NCBI GenBank assembly: GCA_010093685.1
Contig: MU006224.1
Coordinates: 960,476 to 1,024,475 of the forward strand
Direction: 5' to 3'
DNA from: Ophiobolus disseminans
Lineage: Eukaryota; Ascomycota; Dothideomycetes; Pleosporales; Phaeosphaeriaceae
DNA length: 64,000 nt
Part shown: one piece after another, positions 55,310 to 64,000 of the stretch
How the letters are laid out: each line of letters begins with the position of its first letter
Position numbering within the stretch: position 1 is the stretch's first letter
Notes under the pieces: model-generated
Told to the model about the DNA's origin: nothing
The model's database searches: none
What the model saw: the letters and a program-made list of their open reading frames with translations, nothing else
Position numbers and translations under genes: made by a program

Positions 55310-58229
55310 TGGATATGTGAGTATTGAAAAAATTACCGTCTAGGACGGGTAGGCATCGGCTATTTGCATCAGCTTCTCTATCTTTTGCTTTATTTAGTGT
55401 GGTATAGTGCCAATCTGTCGCGGTGTGAGAATGCAATTAATTGAAGTGTATTGTTCTGTTGTTCTGTGCTGCTCGTGCTGCCCATAAAACGGGCCAGCAG
55501 CAGGGTCTGTTTACATGACGTATCTACTATACTCTTGAGGTAAGAGGTGCTCAATAAGGGAGGAAGCAGCGCCAGATCACCGCGCGCAGCACACGTGACA
55601 CACGTTCCTCATAAACCGTCACACAATCACTCCTCCGCCAGTGTGCGTTTACGCAGTCTCATGCCTGAGACGCTATGATCGCAGTCACTGCGTTGGCCGA
55701 TGCGCGAGGCAGTTTACGAACTATCGCTCGTAACGAACCATTGTACGAGCATATCGATTATTCTTCAAGCCCTAACGGTTGCGAGGCTATACAGGAGCCG
55801 TTACAGTGTCGGCTTTGGCATCTCGGTAGCATTCTTACTGAGAATAACGGCACGCCCGTCATGCCTTCTCGAGCACGCTTGCAGATCCCCCCGCGGGTTT
55901 GGTATGCAGGATGGGCTGCAAGGTCTTCGACGGTCGATGTCGAGGTATGTGTGGCTAGCTTGGTGCGATCGTTGATTCGAAGCACGTAGGCTGTGGTGGC
56001 CCTCGTTGTACGTGAGCTCTCTTTGAGTACTAGGAAGGGCGGCGTGGAAGTCTAGGTGGGAAGAGAGTGAATTGCACGACGAGGTGTGTTGGTCTTGCTT
56101 GCAGCACGGAGCGGTCGTGTCTATTCCGTGAGTGCGTGTTGGGCTATTTGGTGATCACTACTCACTCGTTCATGGAGTCTCGAAGTGTATCGCTGGCTTC
56201 ACGTTGAGTATCCTATCGACCCTTGTGGTGCTGTGTTTGTAGGACAAGGCCAAGGTGCTGGAGTGGTGCCATACGAAGTGGCTTGTTACATCTGGCGAGA
56301 CTTGACATCGAGACGTGTGATGCTGTGCAACTTAGGATGAATAGGTTCAGATTGGCAGCTCTCATACATTGTGTACGCATGGGTGTCCTTGGAGGACGAG
56401 GTGACTGAAAGGTAATGGTTAAGATTACCGGGACGTTCAAAAAAATTGTGAAGACCGGACAGCTTGATGCTACCCTCAACGCTACAGTCGATGCTTCAGG
56501 ACTTCGGCTGCCGCTGACGGGACCGATACTCAGGGCATAACTTCTGCGAAATCTTCAGCACCTCACGGCCTCCAGCACTTGCTTGGAAGCCTGATCAGGC
56601 CTGATAGAAGCAATTGTCTTTGTCAAGACGACGGGCATCTTGCATGCCGCCGTTATCTGATACTTTATTTAGACCATGGGCTGTGCTTGTGAACGCACAG
56701 TCGAAGTATAATTCGCGCCGCACATTGTGGAGGCGTGAGTTGTTCAGCTTCCCCGATGTGGGACCTCGCCGTTCAACTTACGTGAAGCGGATTGCATGAA
56801 TGAGCTAATGCAGCAACATGACGGTAGTGAAGTTGGAACCTCGTGGGGTCCACGCGAGCGTTCTGACCCAAGTGATGTTCGTCCGCTAACGGTGAGGATG
56901 AGGCTGAGCGTGCGGGTTAACACTGCCATGTTTCAGAATGATCCTACAGTTGAATACATCGCGAATTGGAGTAAAGAGCCAGAAATAGCTTTAAGGTATC
57001 CAGTAGAGCGGGAAGGTCGATCTCGTCCGTGTGTCGCAATTGTCGGCCGGCTTCTGAACCCGTGCGCATGACGCCCGTCGGGCCAACATAAGACTTCTTG
57101 TAGAGCCAATGACACTCCTAGTAGTTTTTTGTTCGAGAGCGCATCTGTATTATCCTATAGTATTGTGCTTAGTAGCTCCTGCAAGTTTCGTGGTTGCTCC
57201 TTTCTATGAATCGAGCGTGCAATGCCTAGGTACCATTGTGCTGGCCGCCTAACGGTGCACTCAGCATTGATGCCGACAAAAGCGCCAGTGCAGAGCAGAT
57301 TACGTCCCTCAGCAGAGAAGCCAATCACACTAGAATTGTAACCATCTCCAGCATCCTCTATCCAATACAAGAGTCACGATCATGTGTCGTAGGACCCATC
57401 AAATGTTGACCACCTGGGCAGTATCTCTGAATTGCAGATTGATAGCATGAATATGTGGGATTGCGTTCGCGATCTTAGCCAAAGGGAGATGTCTGGCCTA
57501 GTATAGTGTGAGCTCCATGTGTCGGCCAGAAGTACATGACTGCTCATAATGCGCCGAGTATCAACTAAACTCCATGCTTGGATCATTCTTCTCAGTATAG
57601 CCGTGGCTTGTGGCCTTGCTTGCAGTTGGTGTGCATCGTCACCTTTGCACGCGGTACCGCTTCAAATGCTGCTCACATTGTTGAAGGAGGCTTTGCTCAG
57701 TGCTCGGGCGGCTTGCCGCTGCGACTCCTTTTGCATGTAGATGTCATGAGGAACAGATCCTTGGATGTCAGAGCTATGGTGTCGTTCAAGTCTGGAGGTC
57801 GTGACTTCCTTGAGTGGCATCCCTAGGCCTAGCTCAAACACAATCACAACCACCTCCCTATCATCTGAGCTGCATATCCATGAATATGCCACCGACCAGG
57901 CCGCTTCGAACAGGCGTCTTTTGAGACATATCCGACTCTAATGCACGTTGCCATCCCACTACGGACGTACTGCATCTTGCGAGATTGGCTGAGCGTCCAC
58001 CGTTTCGATGCGCCCGGAGTTTGTCGCCGTCAACCTGCAGCAGCCGTGTCTTAACGCCTCCTCCGGCCGAGACAAGATTCGACATGAGTCCCGGTACAAT
58101 CACCAGCTGGGTATGGAGTGTCTCCAACGAGAGCGGCTCAGCCATCAAGGTCTGTGACAATGCTGCACGGCCGCAACAGATACATCTCGAGTCTAACCTA
58201 ATAGTCTAGGTGCCCGAAACCGGACATAA
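55310..58229. other. 2.9 kb gene-free stretch
   Basis: Downstream of the oxidase. Composition is near-random with respect to codon structure on both strands. A small hydrophobic open frame at 57549-57740 (plus) and a 99-codon frame at 57861-58160 (minus) have no family support. No transposon ends or tandem repeats seen. Confidence 0.4.
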
Positions 58230-58965
58230 TTGATCAGGTTTCTTGTTGCGAGCACTCCTCGTGTGAAATGCACCATTCAACGATATGTGGTGGCTCGAAG
58301 TGCTATGGCAAATCCCAAAACTTGGCAAATGTCGCATAACGGAACATTTGCGTCGCAGGGTAGCGACAATCATGTTCGCACTGATTTCTCGATGGGAGAA
58401 TGCACGGACAGGGCTATTAAAAGATATCTGGGCAGCGCGGCTACAATTTGCCGTACTGCTAGCGTGTCAAGCCACCCACGGGTCTTCAAACAAACCCCTC
58501 CCGCGATCGACGTATTATCACCCACAGGGCCACAGCCATGGCTTTGGCCCCATGGATCACCGCCTCTGATGTAGTCTTACCGCACGATGAGACTGTTGCC
58601 ATCGACCGGGCAGCAGCTACAAGGGCGCACGGGAATTTCACGTGGTTTTCATTGATTGCAGGTCTCAGGAACAACAGATCCTGTGAACAATTGCAACGGC
58701 GCGCTACTGCTCGTCGCACGGACGAGGGTTGAGAGCCGCTGCGACATTGCCCTGAAGCGGGCTGCTATTGAGAGAAGCCTTCTTCCAGAAGACTGATCCC
58801 GGTCACCACATGAAAGACCCACGACAGAGCGTACTCTTACAGGGATATACTAGCCGACCGCGAGGCTCACTTGAGCGCTCTGGCGCTGGGTTCCCAATTC
58901 GTCGAAACAGCTCTCAAGATGCACAATCTCGACATAATTTGCGGTGGGCATTAGCTCAACTCTAA
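58230..58965 (+). pseudogene. Frameshifted gene relic of unknown family
   Basis: Coding-like stretches follow each other in changing frames on the plus strand. One frame (58395-58570) reads TDRAIKRYLGSAATICRTAS and SPTGPQPWLWPHGSPPL; the next (58538-58700) reads ASDVVLPHDETVAIDRAAAT and HGNFTWFSLIAGLRNN; a third (about 58852-58945) reads ADREAHLSALALGSQFVETA. The blocks look like one ancestral protein interrupted by at least two frameshifts and several stops. I do not recognise the family. It could instead be a multi-exon gene, but I could not find splice sites that join the blocks. Confidence 0.35.
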
Positions 58966-59493
58966 CCATCTTTGACGATCTGAACTAGCTCTGATCCTCC
59001 ATCCTGGGCATGCACTCAAGTGAGCCGCTCACATCGAGTGTACATAAGCTTCTCGAATCTCTGCGACCCAGATCGACGTAAATAAGAGACCCATTCATAC
59101 GGATAGCCGCATTGTTCTGACTTCTAAGTTGGTAACAAATCAGGCCTCCCTTTCGACCAATCCTTTCCGAGCAGCGCAAGACATCCCAGGCACCGCCACT
59201 ACCCGTCAGCCGCCTCAGCCTTATTCTGCGGAGAGCGCCTCTAAAACGCTCACGGGCTAAGCCTTCACACCCTGCCTAGTGACCTGTCTACATAGTTGGG
59301 TCTGTGCTGTGAGACTGGACCATCTCACCATTCACTTGCTGGCATCTTCGAACGCACTGACTATTTCGTCGCACGATACCCGAGACTATATACCTCAGCT
59401 GGTTGCCACTCAAAGACTAGTATCTCTCCAATCCAGTCCTCCTACAAAGCCTTCGACACCACCTCTTGCATCAGTCGCAAAAGCCCAACGTAC
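58966..59493. other. Upstream region of the C2H2 gene
   Basis: 528 bp. The frame of the zinc-finger gene is open upstream to 59296 but without an ATG, so this is probably 5' leader and promoter. Confidence 0.45.
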
Positions 59494-60365
59494 ATGACCA
59501 TGGCCTATTACTCCTCGGACTCAGAACTGGCGCTCATGGCGCCGGTCGATGATCACATGGGACATCTGTTCCCCGCCAGTACATGTCAATCGCCTCCCAG
59601 CATCATGTATTCCCCGCCACTACAACTGTCCCACCCCACGCCGACCACTCTACCAAGCAACGGATCAATATTTGCGTACCAACACGATTACAGACAAGTA
59701 ATGGAATCACCATACCCACCACATGCTGCTTGGTCATCTCAGTCTTCGCCCATGGTTATGCCACAGGTTTCTTCGTACTCATACCCTCCTTTCACAGCTA
59801 TGACCAGTGGACCGATCTTAGCGTCGGAAACAGGCCTCTTGCCTACATCTTTCGGGGGACCAAGGCCATCAAGATCACATTCTGCCTCATCATCAATCGG
59901 TCTAGGCCTCTCCTCCAACGCTCCCTCAGAAAGATCACCGCCCTCGCTTTCGCGCTCTCTTTCACCGAGCTCACCGGACCTTCGAGCTTACGGCTTCCCG
60001 AACAAGAACGGTACTTGGAGCTGTGCATACCCAGGCTGTACCTCAAGAGCAGTGTTTACCCGAGGTTGCGATTTAAGGAAGCACCATAAGCGCCACACCA
60101 AGTCCTTCTTTTGCCGACACTCTGATTGCCCTCAGTCCACGGGCGGTGGATTCTCGAGCAAAAAAGACCTCGCTCGGCACGAAGCAAAGCATAATCCGGG
60201 AGTTCTATGCGATTGGGAAGGATGCGACAGGGTGTTCAGTCGTGTTGACAACATGGTGAGAACGACTCGTTCCATTTGAGCAAAGCAGAAGCTAATACGT
60301 CTATGCAGAGAGACCATGTCAAACGGATTCATCTCAAGGCGTCTCGAAAGTCCATATCTTCATAG
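59494..60365 (+). CDS. C2H2 zinc-finger protein (three fingers)
   Basis: Exons 59494-60255 and 60309-60365 (53 bp phase-0 intron, GTGAGA...CAG); 819 nt, 272 residues. The start is ATG at 59494 (MTMAYYSSDS); a second ATG follows two codons later. Residues 1-170 are Ser/Pro/Tyr-rich and disordered, like an activation region. Three C-terminal zinc fingers follow: CAYPGC with HHKRH, FCRHSDC with HEAKH, and CDWEGC with HVKRIH. The intron splits the third finger between its zinc cysteines and histidines (VDNM/RDHVKRIH), so without splicing the finger is lost and the protein ends after VRTTRSI. Probably a DNA-binding transcription factor of a Dothideomycete type; targets unknown. The gene lies alone in gene-poor DNA. 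Confidence 0.86.
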
Positions 60366-63300
60366 CCGTGCACATCGCAGCATCCAAATCCTTACGACTC
60401 ACGCGCTTTCAAACGACACTAGGGTGGGAGGAATCAAAGATGGTCCCACCTTGATCGCGATGTCCACTTCTGCCACAGCATTGATGGTGATGGGCCAACC
60501 TCGACCCACCTCAAAATTCGACCTCTACACAAAGTAGCCGGGCTACCGCAACTTTTCACTTTCGTTCACGATACCCCTTGCATGCCTAGGCACAGTCATT
60601 AGACTAGTTCTTTCTTTCTGCATCACAAAGGCGTTTTCAAGCACAGCATGTGTATGGTTACGGATGATCACCATGGAGATTTCATGGTTGACATCCTGCT
60701 GGGAACATGCGTGGATAGATGCATATGGCGGCGCCGCTGCTGCCTGGCCTAGCTTGAAGAGATTGCCGCTCTGACATGAGCGGTTTCGCACCCCTATCAA
60801 TATTACTGTCATTCTTACCACCATTTCACTTGGTCACTTTCACTTGTCGCCTCATATGATTACATTCTCCATGCTGCGTCTTGAAACCCAAGATGAGCAG
60901 CCCCTATGCAATGATGAAGGCGGTCTCTATCATGTGCATGGCAAAATAGCTCAAACTGGTCGGGCCTCTAGCTTGAGACTCCGGCTAACTAGTGGGTGGC
61001 CTTATTCTTTGACAAGGCTGACTTCATGGACCCCAAATGCAACCACTTAGAGTGGTCGCGACCCTGTTACAGCCCGGCGGATCATCTGACGCAACCAATA
61101 GACCAAATATCTTTGGAGGTGGTGTCCCCACTTGTAGGGGAGCACTTTGAGGGATTGGCATGTTATGCGAATCTAGGGACACACTGGCCCGGGGCCCGCA
61201 ATCGTATGAGAACACACAGACACTTACCCCATACAGCAAGTTGACATTGCAACAAGGACTCGATTGATACCGGGACACGGCAACCACGATGCCTTGCTTA
61301 GTGCACAACGTTGTTGGTGGCTGCGCTTCGTTTTGCACTACGGGTTGTTCGAAAGGCCGGGTCAGAAAGCGCACCCATGGGCTGCTTTGTCTCCGGGACA
61401 TTACATCAGACGAGGGCCGTTATTCGATCGCTAAGTTGCTTGCTCCACATGTAATTGCGACACACCCAACCGATGTTATCCTCCAAGCTTACCTCAGATG
61501 AAAGATTGCTTTTCCATCGGGCGTGTTGTTGTTCCGACCTCTCGACGCGCAAACCAAGGAGAATTTTATCAGCGCTACACTGCATATGCACAGCATCAAT
61601 ATCAAATCATTTTTACGACTGAGCCACTTGCGAGCGAGCGTTTACCGCGTAGACTAGCTTTCTTTTGCTCAGGGATAATTTAGCGTGGTGGACGGGAATC
61701 CTCTGCCACGCCGCCATGCGCCGTTGACGCGGCCGTTCTGCGACCTCTCACGCGACGACCAGGAAACTCGACCTGCCAGGGCTGAGGGTCACACAAAGAT
61801 TGAAACCCATGAGGCCGCCCCTGCATTTGGTCGCTTACCGCGAACATGGTCACTGGGCCCGCTTGTTGTGTAACCTTGTATCGCAGCATCAAAACTGCCA
61901 TATCGTCATTGTTGTGCTGGGAGTTTTCAAACTTGTTTGTTTTGTTCCCTGCGCATTACCGGTCAAGAACATTAGTCTTATTGCCGCCAGCGCTATAGCA
62001 CATGTGGAAAAAGTGGACCCCACTTCGCCTACATTAGCGTATCCAGTTGGGTAGATCTCTGGGTCACACTACTGTAGCCCCTCAAACCCTCATCTCTTCA
62101 CCTCGCGCTATGCCATCTACATCATCTACGCGCCCCCTCCGCATACCTAATGTCACGTCTCATAGGTGATGTTTCTCTTCTTGCGACAAGCATGCAGAAA
62201 CAGCCTGAATACTACCAAGCACGAAAGCTAGGGCAAATCCTTGCTCGGAAGGTCCTCGGAGCAATTTTCGACTCCTTCTCCCGATCTTCCGCACCGTCCT
62301 CACCAAATCAGCACGTCTCTGGTTCAAGGCGATTGCATTCATTGGTTATGTTTCAAATGGCGTCCCCAACGGTACATTGATTCACCGATGACGCAGGTAA
62401 CTATCTCTAGTTGACACTCTCTGACCATCGGTCCACAAGTCTACCAAGTATGGACGGGTTGCTCAATCGAAGGTGGAGATCCTCAGACCACTCTGAGAAG
62501 CGGAACCCCACAGTATTTCCCAACTACGCGGTATCGGTTTTGGTGTCAGTCGCGCGACTTGCTGTGGCGTTGAGCCGCAATTTCCACGAGTCAAAGCTGG
62601 ACAGCGGAACTCGCGATTTCGTCCCGTGATAGCGTGGTCCGCCCCTGATCTTTCTCCGGTCTGATATCTCACGATAGACCAGCTCAATGGCAAACTACTA
62701 CTAGTTCGTCTTGCGTTTTGATGGAATTCATCTAAGCAGGCTAGCATCCGCGGAGCGTGTGCTGTACGATGGTACCACATGGTACAGCCACTGCGTTCAC
62801 TTGGAAGAGCGCCCCTATGTACAATTACTAATGCAACCAGACGATCTTGTCAGGACTAATCTGCAAAACCACTCCAACACGTGCTTCACATCGCATATGC
62901 ATGAGTAGCCGAATCTCGACAGGAAGGGAAGGTGAGAACTCGAGTATTTAGAGCCATACGAACAGCAAATCCCTCCTCCTCGGCGGGCGACTATACTTGT
63001 CGTGGTGACCGAGTACAGCAAGCTACCACCTGCACTGCATCCATGGCGCTTCATGGATTTTCTTGAATCGTTTTCTTGCAGCTGTTGGCATCCGCCATTC
63101 GGCCCGACTCGGTTCTCGACAAACGCATCCTTTTCCACAACAACAAATCGAGACATCAAAGCGACGCAACTCAGCTCCAAGACAAGCAGTCGACATCAGA
63201 TTATTTGATGCTGGCGTCAACAACAGGACATGTGTTGGAACGATTCACTGGCAAGGCAGCCAATGAAAAGCTGCGATCTAATCAGTTAATCTTGACAATC

Positions 63301-63479
63301 GTGCTGACACCTCAGGAAGCCGCGTCACTGCTGCCTGGAAAATCTCATCGTGAGAAATTGGACGCGTATCTCACATCAAAACTTGCGTAAACAAGACATG
63401 CTCTTCTATACTGGTCGCCATTGACTTCTTGCAAACTTCCTGTTGCCTGTTCGATCACAAAAGCAGTGGTAGTTGCACG
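60366..63479. other. 3.1 kb gene-poor stretch
   Basis: No supported gene. A plus-strand frame that is open from about 63076 to 63390 and ends LTIVLTPQEAASLLPGKSHR ... YLTSKLA looks mildly protein-like (ATG at 63208), but has no start context or family support and could be a relic. Other frames appear random. Confidence 0.4.
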
Positions 63480-64000
63480 ATGTGGCGCATCCAGTTCAAC
63501 CATCTCATCCTGTTGTTTAATCTGGTCGCTACCGTTATCACTTCTTTTGAGCAACCGAAGATACCCAACGCAAATTACCTATTCAACGCTATTCACTCGT
63601 CAATGCGACAATGGGGTTCATCCCTCAACCACAACGGAATGTCCCAATTCTTAGCTCTTGTACCGGCTGGCACACAGCTCTACCACGGGACTTACAAACC
63701 AGACCTAATACAGGACATGGAATGGCTTGCATTTGAGCCCGAGCATGCGTCAGTCTTTGCCCATTCAAGACGGCCTGTTAATCCTCCACCAGATAGAGAA
63801 GACGAACTAGTCGACGATGAAGGATATGAGCTAGGTCAACCTCAGGCCCGACTGTGCCACGGTGGTGTTTCAACATCACATCCGTCTCATAACCAAGAGC
63901 AGCCTGTTGGGCCACAAGTTCCAGACCAAGATTCGGCCACTGGCTACCTCCACACATATGTACCCACACATGATCTCCACCTCCTCTACGTCGACGGACT
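63480..64000 (+). CDS. Secreted protein with YHGT motif, 5' part only (runs off the window)
   Basis: The frame is open from ATG at 63480 to the end of the window (173 codons, no stop), so the C terminus lies outside. The N terminus is a probable signal peptide (IQFNHLILLFNLVATVITS). A conserved core follows: HSSMRQWGSSLNHNGMSQFL, then VPAGTQLYHGT and MEWLAFEPEHASVFA, an acidic insert, and GYLHTYVPTHDLHLLYVDG. I recall similar secreted proteins in many ascomycetes, with the same LYHG..., EWLAFE..HA and LLY(V/I)DG blocks, but no known function. The LYHGT followed by a W-x-A-F-x5-A-x-x-F segment is reminiscent of the first and second conserved blocks of ADP-ribosyltransferase folds; this is only a motif resemblance. 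Confidence 0.72.
   Translation, partial: MWRIQFNHLILLFNLVATVITSFEQPKIPNANYLFNAIHSSMRQWGSSLNHNGMSQFLALVPAGTQLYHGTYKPDLIQDMEWLAFEPEHASVFAHSRRPVNPPPDREDELVDDEGYELGQPQARLCHGGVSTSHPSHNQEQPVGPQVPDQDSATGYLHTYVPTHDLHLLYVDG

Noticed and set aside
1..64000. tRNA or rRNA genes, CRISPR arrays
   Set aside because: Scanning for B-box-like GGTTCGANTCC and conserved rRNA words gave nothing outside coding exons; a eukaryotic window would not carry CRISPR arrays. A tRNA scan would settle the former.

Overview
This window looks like nuclear DNA from a filamentous ascomycete, most probably a Dothideomycete (Pleosporales-like). The basis is many short (about 41-120 bp) GT-AG spliceosomal introns, compact gene spacing with several divergent promoters, fungal housekeeping genes (RPS20, eIF3e, NAB3, UTP6, CWH43, TAN1, MON1), and accessory families common in this class (DUF6594, Cys-rich secreted proteins, APH-like kinases, fructosyl amino acid oxidase). 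Genus is inferred only. Exon structures were rebuilt by hand from reading frames, splice signals and remembered family patterns; no alignment or database search was run.

Layout. 1-4.06 kb: no supported gene. 4.06-10.5 kb: conserved block with a protein tyrosine phosphatase that gains a C-terminal membrane anchor only when its last intron is spliced, a four-exon 75-residue mitochondrial-type microprotein, and the vacuolar fusion factor MON1. 10.8-25.9 kb: accessory, gene-poor mosaic. It holds a decayed LRR/F-box-like gene (one in-frame TGA), a five-exon six-cysteine Kex2-processed secreted protein, a frameshifted kinase-like relic, a type I membrane protein with an eight-cysteine ectodomain, a DUF6594 gene broken by one in-frame TGA, a small mitochondrial-type gene, WSS1, an NmrA-like reductase and a truncated P-loop gene. 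25.86-27.64 kb: a modular Cys-rich secreted protein gene built by tandem duplication of an exon-plus-intron unit, with eroding splice donors (GT, GC, GA).

28-55.3 kb: dense conserved housekeeping block, many genes in divergent pairs: IMG2/mL49 with eIF3e, NAB3 with an ICT1-like hydrolase, UTP6 with CWH43, LETM1-like, RPS20 with a CUE3/RQT3-like protein, an APH-like pseudokinase candidate, TAN1, and an MTF1-like protein with fructosyl amino acid oxidase. The theme is translation, ribosome biogenesis and quality control, mitochondrial gene expression and GPI-anchor remodelling. 55.3-64 kb: gene-poor again, with a gene relic near 58.2-59 kb, a three-finger C2H2 protein, and at the right edge the 5' part of a secreted protein carrying a YHGT-type motif.

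No tRNA, rRNA, CRISPR array or intact transposon was recognised. The best candidates for something new are the modular Cys-rich gene, the splice-dependent tail anchor of the phosphatase, the six-cysteine secreted protein, and the truncated YHGT secreted protein.
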